A DNA stretch of 34,529 nt from an uncultured Methylococcaceae bacterium (GTDB lineage Bacteria > Pseudomonadota > Gammaproteobacteria > Methylococcales > Methylomonadaceae), in the NCBI GenBank assembly GCA_903945375.1, contig CAJAVP010000039.1, positions 1 to 34,529 of the forward strand, given 5' to 3'. Under the pieces are notes generated by a model. It did no database searches. It worked only from the letters and a program-made list of their open reading frames with translations, and was not told where the DNA came from. Positions within the stretch are counted from its first letter, which is position 1, and each line of letters begins with the position of its first letter. Shown piece by piece: positions 7,890-19,008 of the stretch. The position numbers were made by a program, and so were the translations under genes.

Positions 7890-10148
7890 GTGAGCGACGG
7901 ATTAGCCTTTGACATCTTCGTTACCGGTCGAGTGCAGGGGGTAGGTTATCGCCCTTTTGTTAGTCGCCTAGCTCATGCGTTTAATTTATCCGGTTGGGTG
8001 CGTAATCGCAGTGGTCAAGTTGAAATACGTGTCGAGGGCAATGCTGAGGCGATTGACGCATTTAAGCACGCATTGGTCAATCAAGCCCCGCCTTTAGCCC
8101 AGCCAGACCCCCCCTCTTTTTTTTCCGTTCCACTTATGGGTTTGCGTGGGTTTAGTATTGAACCTAGTGAAGTAAGCGATTCCTCTGATACCCATATCCC
8201 CCCTGATTATTTTGTCTGCGACGACTGTCTTGCTGAAATGCAAGAGCCAGCGGAGCGGCGCTTTCGTTATCCTTTTATAAACTGTACCCAGTGTGGTCCG
8301 CGCTATACACTGATTGATCGCTTGCCTTATGATCGACCGCATACCGCCATGAGTGGTTTTGCACTGTGTCCAAGCTGTTTTGCCGAGTATACCAATCCGC
8401 TTGATCGTCGCTTTCATGCCCAACCTTTAGCCTGTGCTGAATGCGGCCCGGCCTTGAGTTTTTTTCGTGCTGGTGAGAGACAACAACAAACCCATGAAGC
8501 TGCATTGCAAGCTTGTGTTGAGAGCTTACGCGAGGGGTTGATTGTGGCTGTCAAAGGTGTAGGCGGGTATCACTTGTTATGTGATGCCATGAATCCTTTA
8601 TCCATACAACGATTGAGACAACACAAACCGAGACCTGCTAAGCCGTTGGCGGTATTAGTGCCTTGGCGTGGTAAGGATGGTTTGGCATTAGTCAACGACT
8701 TAGCCTATTTATCAGAACCTGAAATGGCTTGTTTGCGTTCGCCACAACGTCCGATTGTCCTCGTCACCAAGCAAGCAAATAGCCAATTAGCCGCTGGCAT
8801 TGCTCCAGATTTGGCAGAAGTTGGGTTGATGTTGCCTTATAGCCCATTACATCATTTAATCGCCGACGCATTTGCTCAACCATTAATTGCAACTTCCGCC
8901 AATTTAAGTGGGGAACCGGTGTTGACTGATGCTCCAGATGTGGAAGCGCGTCTATCGCACGTTGCCGATGCATATTTACACCACAATCGCCCGATTCGTC
9001 GCCCCGCCGATGATTCGGTCTACCGTTTAGTGGCAGGAAAAACCCGACCCATCCGTCTAGGGCGTGGCATTGCACCGCTAGAGGGTAAACGTTCTCGCGC
9101 ATTTAAACAGCCTTTGCTGGCGGTGGGAGCGGATTTAAAAAATACCGTGGCGTTTGGTTTTCGTGACCGTTTTGTGGTGTCGCCACACATTGGCGAATTA
9201 GGTTCACTTAGAAGTGAACAGGTTTTTGAGCAGATAATTAACGATTTGCAGCGGCTTTACGATATTATACCCAGCGCTATCGTTTGTGATGCTCATCCTA
9301 ATTATTATTCCAGTCGTTGGGCACGCTCACAAAACCTGCCCGTTATCCCTGTTTTTCATCATCACGCTCATGCCTCTGCTTTGGTGGGGGAGTATGATTT
9401 ATCAGGCGACACGCTCGTTTTTACGTGGGATGGTACGGGTTATGGTGAAGATGGCAGTATTTGGGGGGGTGAAGCTTTATTGGGTTGCCCGGGGGCATGG
9501 CGGCGGGTTGGCAGTTTGAGACCCTTTTATTTACCCGGTGCAGACAAAGCGGCTCGTGAGCCCTGGCGTAGTGCCTTAGCTGTGTGTTGGGAAGTCGGGG
9601 CAGATTGGCAAGATTGCCCTAAAACGGAGCCATTATTACGACAGGTATGGGAGCAACGTCTGAATTGTCCTAAAGCCAGCTCAGTAGGGCGATTATTTGA
9701 TGCTGCGGCGGCATTGCTCGGTTTAGTTTATGACGCACGCTATGAAGGTCATGCCGCAATGCGCTTGGAGGCGATTAGTCAGCCGGGTGCAAAGGCAATC
9801 GAGTTGCCTTTAGTGTCTAATGATGTTGATTGTTTGGTGATAGATTGGCAGCCTTTGCTCGCAATGTTAATGGATGCCGGATTGAGCAAAATGGATAGAG
9901 CCTCAATTTTTCATGCGAGTTTAGCCCTAGCATTAACGCAGCAAGCTCAGCTTATGCGCTCACGCTATGGAATAAACCAGATAGGACTTTCTGGCGGAGT
10001 ATTCCATAACCGCATATTGACCGAGCGGATTTTATACGAACTGCATAACCTCGGCTTTGATGTCTTTATACCGGAAGTATTACCAACAGGGGATGGGGCA
10101 ATCAGTTTTGGTCAATTGATAGACGCAGGATGGCGTTGTGCTGAATAG
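7890..10148 (+). CDS. hypF: carbamoyltransferase HypF
   Basis: HypF makes carbamoyl-adenylate from carbamoyl phosphate and passes the carbamoyl group to HypE, the source of the cyanide ligands. The domains appear in the usual order. An acylphosphatase-like region with GRVQGVGYRPF comes first. Two zinc fingers follow, with CDDC, CTQC, CPSC and CAEC pairs. Next is a YrdC-like domain with ATSANLSGEP. Last is a Kae1-like carbamoyltransferase with HHHAHASAL and GGVFHNRIL. I chose GTG at 7890 (752 residues, MSDGLAF); a TTG at 7881 would add three. It begins about 12 bases after hypD and ends the hyp run. Its acceptor protein HypE must be encoded elsewhere. Confidence 0.94.
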   Translation: MSDGLAFDIFVTGRVQGVGYRPFVSRLAHAFNLSGWVRNRSGQVEIRVEGNAEAIDAFKHALVNQAPPLAQPDPPSFFSVPLMGLRGFSIEPSEVSDSSDTHIPPDYFVCDDCLAEMQEPAERRFRYPFINCTQCGPRYTLIDRLPYDRPHTAMSGFALCPSCFAEYTNPLDRRFHAQPLACAECGPALSFFRAGERQQQTHEAALQACVESLREGLIVAVKGVGGYHLLCDAMNPLSIQRLRQHKPRPAKPLAVLVPWRGKDGLALVNDLAYLSEPEMACLRSPQRPIVLVTKQANSQLAAGIAPDLAEVGLMLPYSPLHHLIADAFAQPLIATSANLSGEPVLTDAPDVEARLSHVADAYLHHNRPIRRPADDSVYRLVAGKTRPIRLGRGIAPLEGKRSRAFKQPLLAVGADLKNTVAFGFRDRFVVSPHIGELGSLRSEQVFEQIINDLQRLYDIIPSAIVCDAHPNYYSSRWARSQNLPVIPVFHHHAHASALVGEYDLSGDTLVFTWDGTGYGEDGSIWGGEALLGCPGAWRRVGSLRPFYLPGADKAAREPWRSALAVCWEVGADWQDCPKTEPLLRQVWEQRLNCPKASSVGRLFDAAAALLGLVYDARYEGHAAMRLEAISQPGAKAIELPLVSNDVDCLVIDWQPLLAMLMDAGLSKMDRASIFHASLALALTQQAQLMRSRYGINQIGLSGGVFHNRILTERILYELHNLGFDVFIPEVLPTGDGAISFGQLIDAGWRCAE

Positions 10149-10195
10149 GCTATTTCCTTTTTTGATCCTTAGCTTTTCGATTTGAGAGAACCAGT

Positions 10196-10573
10196 GTGAT
10201 ACGTAAAAAAATATTAATTGTTGATGATCAGCCTGAAATGCGCCAATTGGTGTCATTTACCTTAGGCTATTCAAATTTTGAATTATCACAAGCCTCTACT
10301 GCGGAAAAAGCGCTAATTTATGTACGCGAAAATAAAATTGACTTGATAATATTGGACATCATGATGCCTGGGCCAATGAATGGCTTTCAATTGTGTAGAT
10401 TATTAAAAGATGATCCACAATATGAAGCTATAAAAATCATTTTATTATCTGCGCGAGATCAGCCTGCGGATTTGGAAGAAGGTATTAAGGTAAAATCAGA
10501 TGCGTATTTGGTAAAGCCCTTTAGTCCAGTAAGCCTACAAAAGAAAGTGATCGAATTATTACGCAAGGTGTAA
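10196..10573 (+). CDS. stand-alone response regulator receiver protein
   Basis: This 125-residue CheY-like single-domain protein has no output domain. The acidic pocket D10-D11, the phosphoacceptor D54 (in LIILDIMMPG) and the KPF lysine motif (YLVKPF) are intact. It starts with GTG at 10196 after a GAGAG ribosome site, 47 bases downstream of hypF, and converges on ntrC. It may be read from the hyp operon. Its partner kinase is unknown; the hybrid kinase at 13577-16522 is the only large sensor kinase nearby apart from NtrB. It is not a HoxA/HupR-type hydrogenase activator, because it lacks AAA+ and DNA-binding parts. Confidence 0.85.
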   Translation: MIRKKILIVDDQPEMRQLVSFTLGYSNFELSQASTAEKALIYVRENKIDLIILDIMMPGPMNGFQLCRLLKDDPQYEAIKIILLSARDQPADLEEGIKVKSDAYLVKPFSPVSLQKKVIELLRKV

Positions 10574-10621
10574 GTATTTAACTCCCCCTTTTTCAAAAAA
10601 AAGGGGGGGCTGAATACTTAC
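10570..10621. terminator. bidirectional terminator, nested hairpin
   Basis: An inner stem of CCCCCTTTTT against AAAAAGGGGG is wrapped by an outer stem GTAAGTATT (10570-10578) and AATACTTAC (10613-10621). The outer stem includes the stop codon of the receiver gene. Homopolymer tracts make it work in either direction. It lies between the convergent receiver gene and ntrC. Confidence 0.75.
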
Positions 10622-10684
10622 AAGCGATTAAACTCCAACAAAAGATTGCTGACGCCATCTGAAATCGCTCAACCGGTTTTGCAT

Positions 10685-12115
10685 TCAATCTTCAATTCCC
10701 AATTCTTTGATTTTACGGGTTAAGGTGTTTCTACCATAGCCTAACAAAATAGCTGCCTCGTGGCGTTTGCCGTGGGTAAAATCTAACGCAGAGCGAATCA
10801 AAATGGCCTCTACATTAGGTATAGCTTGTTTAGCGACTTCGGCCTGTTTATTCGCTAATTGTTGATCGACCCACTGTCTAAATAAGGATTCCCAATCACT
10901 ATTTTGCGGCTTCTTTTCAGCGGACGTGTTGAGCAACTCGGGAGGTAAATCATGCAGATGAATTTCTCTCCCCGATGCCATGACCGTCAGCCAGCGGCAG
11001 GTGTTTTCCAATTGCCGGACATTGCCGGGCCAATCTAAGCTACTTAAAAAGCTTTCTGCATCGGATTTTAAGATTTTAATTTCCGTATTCAGTTCTGTTG
11101 CCGCTTGGTTTAAAAAATGTCGAAGCAACAGTGGAATATCTTGTTTTCTATCTCTCAGTGGCGGGATGTGAATGCGGATGACATTTAAACGATGGAATAA
11201 ATCTTCACGAAAACGCCCCTCGTTGACCAGCGTTTCTAGGTTTTGGTGGGTTGCGGCAATAATCCGCACATCCACTTTAATGGACGCATGACCGCCAACC
11301 GGATAAAACTCACCATCTGCTAGCACTCGTAATAAGCGAGTTTGTAATTCAGCCGGCATATCACCAATTTCGTCTAAAAAAAGTGTACCGCCATTAGCTT
11401 GTTCAAAACGTCCCGCACGTCGAGCTGCCGCGCCAGTAAATGCGCCTTTTTCATGACCAAATAACTCCGATTCCATTAAGTCTTTGGGAATGGCGGCCAT
11501 ATTAAGCGCAATAAAAGGATTTTTTGCCCGTGGACTGTGGCGATGCAAGGCTTTAGCCACCAACTCTTTACCGGTTCCCGATTCGCCGTTAATCAATACG
11601 GTAATATGCGATTTGGCTAAACGACCGATGGCGCGAAACGCTTCTTGCATTGCCGGAGCTGCACCGATAATTTCAGGCGTGGTCGGCAAAATAGCGAGGT
11701 CAGTTTGTTCAGTTGTATTAGCGAGCAGCCGTTCCTGTTGTTGTCGCCCATGAATACAGGCACGTCTAGCAAGATCAACGACTTCTTTGATATCAAAGGG
11801 CTTAGGTAGATATTCAAACGCGCCACCGTGAAAAGCCGAGACCGCACTTTCCAAATCAGAATGCGCGGTCATCACAATGACGGGCAAGTCGGGATGGCTT
11901 TGTTGCACTCTGTCTAAAAGCTCCAAGCCGTCAATGCCCGGCATACGAATATCGGTAATTAGGGCATCGGGTAAGTCATGTTGTAACGCGGATAATAATT
12001 CCGCCGCTCCGGCGAAGCTGCGCGTTTGGAGGGCCGCCTTTTGCAGGGCTTTTTCGACCACCCAGCGGATGGACTTATCGTCGTCGATGATCCAAACGGT
12101 TTCAGCCTTATTCAT
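10685..12115 (-). CDS. ntrC: nitrogen regulation response regulator NtrC
   Basis: NtrC (476 residues) activates sigma-54 promoters when nitrogen is scarce. The receiver domain has the acidic residues DDD (11-13) and phosphoacceptor D55 (ITDIRMPG). The AAA+ domain has Walker A GESGTGKE and the sigma-54 contact loop GAFTGA. A Fis-type helix-turn-helix closes the protein ([18 protein letters not shown]). It is the last gene of the minus-strand nitrogen block. Its start codon shares one base with the ntrB stop (TAATG), so the two are translationally coupled. Likely targets seen here are the paired sites at 18787-18834. Confidence 0.96.
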   Translation of the reverse strand: MNKAETVWIIDDDKSIRWVVEKALQKAALQTRSFAGAAELLSALQHDLPDALITDIRMPGIDGLELLDRVQQSHPDLPVIVMTAHSDLESAVSAFHGGAFEYLPKPFDIKEVVDLARRACIHGRQQQERLLANTTEQTDLAILPTTPEIIGAAPAMQEAFRAIGRLAKSHITVLINGESGTGKELVAKALHRHSPRAKNPFIALNMAAIPKDLMESELFGHEKGAFTGAAARRAGRFEQANGGTLFLDEIGDMPAELQTRLLRVLADGEFYPVGGHASIKVDVRIIAATHQNLETLVNEGRFREDLFHRLNVIRIHIPPLRDRKQDIPLLLRHFLNQAATELNTEIKILKSDAESFLSSLDWPGNVRQLENTCRWLTVMASGREIHLHDLPPELLNTSAEKKPQNSDWESLFRQWVDQQLANKQAEVAKQAIPNVEAILIRSALDFTHGKRHEAAILLGYGRNTLTRKIKELGIED

Positions 12116-13182
12116 TACCTATCACCTAGGTTGTTGAGCGGTAAAGGCTCAATGGGTAAGAAAATAGAGAATACGGTGTTACCGGGTTCGCTATTACATT
12201 CAATCAGACCGTTATGTTGATTAATCAGAGATTGAGCAATGGATAAACCCAATCCCGTCCCTTCAGCGCGACCGGTTATCATGGGATAAAAAATTTGGTT
12301 AATCATATCGGTATCAATGCCAGGGCCATCGTCAATAATGTCAACTTTGGCGGCTAATTTATACAGCTTGCGACCGATGGTAATGTGTCGGTGAATGCGG
12401 GTTTTGAAAATAACTTTACCTTTACAATCGGTGGCTTGGGCAGCATTGCGGGCAATATTTAAAAGCGCTTGAATGAGTTGGTCTTTATCGCCCTGAATGA
12501 GTGGAATACTGGGATCATAATCATGTTTAATCGTCAAAGTACCGCTGGCTTCCGCTTGAACCAGTTGGCGGATACGCTCCAAAACCTCATGAATATTCAT
12601 GGGTTTTTTATTAGGTAATTTATTCGGGCCGAGCATTTTATCCATTAGATTTTGCAAACGATCCGATTCAGCAATAATGATGCGCGTATATTCTCGCAGC
12701 TCAACATCTTCTAATTCCAAGTCCAGTAATTGAGCCGCGCCGCGCAAACCGCCCAAGGGATTTTTGATTTCATGCGCTAAGCCTCTGACCAATAATCGGG
12801 CGGTGTTTTGTTGAGTTAATAACCGCTCTTCTTTGGAAATGCGTAAATGGTTATCCACTTGTTGCAGTTCAAGCAAAACGTCACTCACTTGATGGCCTTG
12901 AAACATCGGAGTTACGCTGAGATTGATCATCAGACTTTGGGTGATGCGATTAAGAGACAGTGAACGTTCGACTAACGGTTCTTCCATGCTAAGACATTGT
13001 TTTAAATTAGTCAGTAGGGCAGGATCAGAAGATTTGAATAAATCATGTGCAGTTTGATCAATTAAATGATGAGCACTATCCGCAAGCAGAATTTCGCCAG
13101 CGGTATTGATATAAGTCAATACGAGGTCTCGGTTAAATAACAGAATGGCTGTATTAATGTGATCGAGTATGCGTTTATACAT
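12115..13182 (-). CDS. ntrB: nitrogen regulation sensor kinase NtrB
   Basis: NtrB (355 residues) is the soluble kinase/phosphatase of NtrC, normally controlled by PII. An N-terminal PAS domain (about 1-110) is followed by the dimerisation/phosphotransfer helix with H137 in GLAHEIKNPLGGL, then an ATPase domain with the N-box (LLNIARNAAQA), DDGPG and GTGLGLSIAQ. Length and order match the family. It overlaps ntrC by one base. About 390 bases without a gene separate it from the hybrid kinase upstream, so ntrBC may have its own promoter. Confidence 0.95.
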   Translation of the reverse strand: MYKRILDHINTAILLFNRDLVLTYINTAGEILLADSAHHLIDQTAHDLFKSSDPALLTNLKQCLSMEEPLVERSLSLNRITQSLMINLSVTPMFQGHQVSDVLLELQQVDNHLRISKEERLLTQQNTARLLVRGLAHEIKNPLGGLRGAAQLLDLELEDVELREYTRIIIAESDRLQNLMDKMLGPNKLPNKKPMNIHEVLERIRQLVQAEASGTLTIKHDYDPSIPLIQGDKDQLIQALLNIARNAAQATDCKGKVIFKTRIHRHITIGRKLYKLAAKVDIIDDGPGIDTDMINQIFYPMITGRAEGTGLGLSIAQSLINQHNGLIECNSEPGNTVFSIFLPIEPLPLNNLGDR

Positions 13183-13576
13183 GGGTTATAGAAAGCGATC
13201 CGTTAGAGTGAAGTGATAAGGTCAATAATAGATAAGCAATAGTTAGACCAAATATGATAAGTCTAATAGCGTGGCTGAATCAGTGCGGTGTTTGGGTAAT
13301 AGCACGTCTCAGTATAGCGGCGCAGTGTTCTATTGTGGTGCGTTTCGTTGGCGAGTGTAGGTAGGCAAGCGATTGATTTGAGATTAATGATGCTGAAGTA
13401 TCGTGCTAATCAGGAAATATCTTAGGAATGAGCATGGAATAACTTAGGCAAGTTGCCAATAGTCGGAGTGCAAGCTTTGCCTGCTGTTTGGCAACCTAAC
13501 TTAATAGATGCGATAAATATTGGGTTGCAAACAGCGCAACCCAACGATACGGAATAGTTGCGTTAACGAGAGCGCA
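13183..13576. repeat. gene-free spacer with palindromic intergenic repeats
   Basis: No gene is seen. TTGGGTTGC (13520-13528) pairs perfectly with GCAACCCAA (13536-13544) over a seven-base loop. GTTGCCAA (13452-13459) pairs with TTGGCAAC (13488-13495), extended by TTAGG/CCTAA outside a small bulge. Inside the second hairpin, GGAGTGCAAGCT at about 13464-13475 matches the core of the 108-bp repeats at 31807 and 34391. The hairpins sit after the hybrid-kinase gene and before ntrB, so one may end the kinase transcript. Confidence 0.6.
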
Positions 13577-16522
<2,946 letters not shown>

Positions 16523-16763
16523 ACCCACCCTCATTGTTGATAATTAATAATTTTTTACAGCGATTTTAATCTGTATCATGGCGGCTTCGCTGGAGTAAAA
16601 CAGCTTTAAATAGCTAAGTCGTTGAACTCTAAAAAATGCAATGGATGCAATCTGAAAAATGCTGTAAGTCAATACTATGAGTAACGATGCGGGGGCGGGG
16701 CATTGAAACTGTGGTTGTAAGTTAGTAAAACGTACCGGAATTGTATGGATTTTGGTATCGATG

Positions 16764-17156
16764 TCAATATTTCTGGATGTTTTTTTCAAAGTGGCTAACG
16801 AGCTCGGCTGCGAATTCTGATAACTTACGGCGCTGACGGCGTACGGTGTTACGGATTACCTCAAAAGCAGATTTTTGATCTATATTCATTTGCACCATTA
16901 GGATACCGATAGCAACACTAATCTGGCGGTTTGTATCTAAGGCTTCTTGTAACTCGACCGCTTTTTTAATGGCTTTTAACTGGTTCGCTTTGTCGGCTAG
17001 TGCCAGCTCAAGGGCTAGTTGAGTCACGCGTAATTGTTCGTTCTGCGCTTCAATTTCTAATTGATGTATTTGTAATTCATGAATAATACGCTGCCTATCG
17101 GAATCTATTTCGGCAAACGTTAATTCTGTTGAGGCTGGGGGAGTGGTGTTGAGCAT
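16764..17156 (-). CDS. small ANTAR-domain protein (putative RNA-binding antiterminator)
   Basis: The 130-residue protein has two parts. Residues of about 20-75 form a charged coiled coil (HELQIHQLEIEAQNEQLR, a linker often seen in PAS and kinase proteins). The C-terminal part matches the ANTAR three-helix domain of AmiR, NasR and EutV (RQISVAIGILMVQMNIDQKSAFEVIR). No receiver or ligand-sensing domain is present, which is unusual because ANTAR is normally coupled to one. ANTAR proteins bind paired RNA hairpins and prevent termination, often in nitrogen metabolism. The gene follows glnA on the same strand beyond a terminator, and the hybrid kinase follows it. No convincing ribosome site precedes the ATG. 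The domain call is fairly sure; the regulatory role is inferred. Confidence 0.8.
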   Translation of the reverse strand: MLNTTPPASTELTFAEIDSDRQRIIHELQIHQLEIEAQNEQLRVTQLALELALADKANQLKAIKKAVELQEALDTNRQISVAIGILMVQMNIDQKSAFEVIRNTVRRQRRKLSEFAAELVSHFEKNIQKY

Positions 17157-17182
17157 GTAGCGAAATAGTTCTGTTTACGCCT

Positions 17183-17220
17183 AAAAAACCCCGCAAAGCT
17201 AGCGCCTTGCGGGGTTTTAT
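17183..17220. terminator. strong terminator between glnA and the ANTAR gene
   Basis: AAAACCCCGCAA (17185-17196) and TTGCGGGGTTTT (17207-17218) form a 12-bp stem with a ten-base loop. On the minus strand a run of T follows, so it should end glnA transcription before the ANTAR gene unless bypassed. The stem is symmetrical enough to act in both directions. Confidence 0.9.
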
Positions 17221-17223
17221 TTT

Positions 17224-17239
17224 AAGCAGCTGTCTGCTT
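17224..17239 (-). promoter_or_regulatory. small hairpin between the glnA stop codon and the terminator
   Basis: AAGCAG and CTGCTT (6 bp, four-base loop) sit one base past the glnA stop codon and directly before the terminator. Two consecutive hairpins, the second a terminator, recall ANTAR target leaders. However, the loops here are not the six-base loops with A1 and G4 known for ANTAR targets, so this is weak. Confidence 0.4.
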
Positions 17240-17240
17240 A

Positions 17241-18650
17241 TTACAAAGAATAGTACATATCATATTCAACAGGATGTGTACTCATACGCAGACGAGTCAC
17301 TTCTTGCATTTTTAGCTCGATATAGCCATCAATCACGTCATCAGTGAAAACACCGCCGCGTGTTAAGAAGTCACGGTCTTTGTCCAATGCGTCTAAGGCT
17401 TGGTCAAAGGCGTGACAAACTTGTGGAATCGCTTTTTCTTCTTCAGGTGGCAGATCATATAAATCTTTATCCATTGCTTCACCGGGGTGAATTTTGTTTT
17501 GGATGCCATCTAAGCCGGCCATCAACATGGCAGCGAATGCCAAGTAAGGGTTGGCGGTTGAATCAGGGAAGCGAACTTCGATACGACGACCTTTTGGATT
17601 GTTGACAAAAGGGATACGGATTGATGCTGAACGGTTGCGTGCGGAATAAGCCAGCATAACCGGTGCTTCAAAACCTGGGACGAGGCGTTTGTAGCTGTTG
17701 GTTGATGCGTTAGTGAACGCGTTTAAGGCTTTGGCGTGTTTGATGATGCCGCCGATGTAGTAAAGCGCGGTTTCCGACAAGCCACCGTATAAATCACCTG
17801 AGAATAAGTTTACGCCGTCTTTTGATAAGGATTGGTGAACGTGCATACCGCTACCGTTGTCGCCAACCATTGGTTTGGGCATGAAAGTCGCTGTTTTGCC
17901 ATAAGCATGTGCGATGTTTGCCACAACGTATTTTAAGCCTAAGACTTCATCGGCTTTTTTAACCAGTGTGTTGAATTTTACGCCGATTTCGCATTGTCCT
18001 GCGGTGGCGACTTCATGATGATGCACTTCGGTGATCATGCCAAATTCTTCTAAGGTCAAGCACATAGCAGAACGCATATCTTGGAATGAGTCAACCGGTG
18101 GGACGGGGAAATAACCGCCTTTTATGCCGGGGCGGTGACCGATATTGCCGTCTTCATAGACTTTTTCTGAGTTCCAGCCGGCTTCTTGTGAATCAATTTT
18201 GAAGAATGAGCCACTCATGTCTGAGCCCCAACGAATGTCATCAAAAATGAAAAATTCGTTTTCAGGGCCAAAAAATGCGGTGTCCGCAATGCCAGTTGAT
18301 TTTAAATAGGCTTCTGCGCGTTTTGCTAATGAACGTGGATCACGCTCATAGCCTTGCATGTTTTTAGGCTCAATGATGTCGCAACGCAAAATTAAGGTGT
18401 TGTCATCAAAGAATGGATCCATCATCGCGGTGTCTGGATCAGGCATTAAAATCATGTCTGATTCATTGATGTGTTTCCAGCCGGCAATAGACGAACCGTC
18501 AAACATGTTGCCATCTTCAAAGGTGTCTTCGTCAATCGAGTGAGCGGGGAATGTGACGTGTTGTTCTTTACCACGGGTATCACAAAAACGAAAATCAACG
18601 AATTTTACGTCGTTTTCTTCAATCATTTTAAGTACTTTTTCTACGGACAT
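17241..18650 (-). CDS. glnA: glutamine synthetase type I
   Basis: This enzyme makes glutamine from glutamate, ammonia and ATP as a dodecamer in the cytoplasm. The 469-residue protein has the family signature FDGSSIAGW near residue 51, the ATP motif [16 protein letters not shown], and Y398 in LYDLPPEE, the adenylylation site, so control by GlnE and PII is expected. Length is standard for the gammaproteobacterial I-beta form. AAGGAG lies ahead of the ATG. A strong terminator follows, then the ANTAR gene. It is divergent from the porin gene, with NtrC-like sites between them. Confidence 0.97.
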   Translation of the reverse strand: MSVEKVLKMIEENDVKFVDFRFCDTRGKEQHVTFPAHSIDEDTFEDGNMFDGSSIAGWKHINESDMILMPDPDTAMMDPFFDDNTLILRCDIIEPKNMQGYERDPRSLAKRAEAYLKSTGIADTAFFGPENEFFIFDDIRWGSDMSGSFFKIDSQEAGWNSEKVYEDGNIGHRPGIKGGYFPVPPVDSFQDMRSAMCLTLEEFGMITEVHHHEVATAGQCEIGVKFNTLVKKADEVLGLKYVVANIAHAYGKTATFMPKPMVGDNGSGMHVHQSLSKDGVNLFSGDLYGGLSETALYYIGGIIKHAKALNAFTNASTNSYKRLVPGFEAPVMLAYSARNRSASIRIPFVNNPKGRRIEVRFPDSTANPYLAFAAMLMAGLDGIQNKIHPGEAMDKDLYDLPPEEEKAIPQVCHAFDQALDALDKDRDFLTRGGVFTDDVIDGYIELKMQEVTRLRMSTHPVEYDMYYSL

Positions 18651-18702
18651 TATGTTGTCTCCTTATGGTTATTATTGATCTGTGCTTTATGCCGTAGTTA
18701 CG

Positions 18703-18730
18703 ATAACATTTTTTTTGCCGATTTAGCCAA
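18703..18730 (-). promoter_or_regulatory. possible sigma-70 promoter of glnA
   Basis: On the minus strand TTGGCT (18730-18725), 16 bases and TGTTAT (18708-18703) give a moderate -35/-10 pair about 50 bases before glnA. I scanned 18651-18925 on the minus strand for the sigma-54 GG-N10-GC spacing and found none, so this is offered as the likelier type. Confidence 0.3.
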
Positions 18731-18786
18731 TAAAAAAATAGCTTGACGGATTAGTGCAAGCGATAAATATAGTTAATGGCTTTTTT

Positions 18787-18803
18787 TGGTTTAATTTGGT
18801 GCA
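18787..18803. promoter_or_regulatory. NtrC-like binding site, weaker of a pair
   Basis: TGGTTTAATTTGGTGCA agrees with the classical enterobacterial NtrC site (TGCAC-N5-TGGTGCA) in the full right half and partly in the left, 12 of 17 against E. coli glnA site sequence as I remember it. Its centre is 31 bp from the neighbouring site. Confidence 0.5.
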
Positions 18804-18817
18804 AAATGATTATTTAG

Positions 18818-18834
18818 CGCATGTTTATGGTGCG
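18818..18834. promoter_or_regulatory. NtrC-like binding site, stronger of a pair
   Basis: CGCATGTTTATGGTGCG keeps GCA and TGGTGC at the NtrC spacing. With the site at 18787 it makes a pair about three helical turns apart, like the enhancer of E. coli glnA. It lies about 95 bp upstream of the expected start point of the porin sigma-54 promoter. Confidence 0.55.
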
Positions 18835-18896
18835 TTTGCGCTGCATTCGTTGTGCTTTGCGTTATCTCTGTTCTGCAATTGCTTGATTTTTAAGAT

Positions 18897-18912
18897 TGGC
18901 ATGATGCCTGCT
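18897..18912 (+). promoter_or_regulatory. sigma-54 promoter of the porin gene
   Basis: TGGCATGATGCCTGCT matches the consensus TGGCACG-N4-TTGCW at 10 of 12 defined positions and has the required GG-N10-GC spacing. The start point should fall near 18922, giving a leader of about 87 bases. The two NtrC-like sites upstream are at a normal enhancer distance. Confidence 0.65.
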
Positions 18913-19008
18913 TATTAGCTTTTAGTGTTTTATGCCAAAATGCTAATTCGTTGTTATGCTGAAATCATCGGTTGATGTTCCGACTCTGAACTTTAAGGAA
19001 GTAAAAAA

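Noticed and set aside
10196-10573. HoxA/HupR-type activator of the hydrogenase operon
   Set aside because: The protein is a receiver only, without AAA+ or DNA-binding domain.
16544-16789. 81-codon frame on the minus strand
   Set aside because: It starts with TTG inside the ANTAR gene, has no ribosome site and no recognisable family, and uses codons unlike the neighbours.
18651-18780. Sigma-54 promoter facing glnA
   Set aside because: A scan for GG-N10-GC on the minus strand in this gap gave no site; a moderate sigma-70 pair is offered instead.
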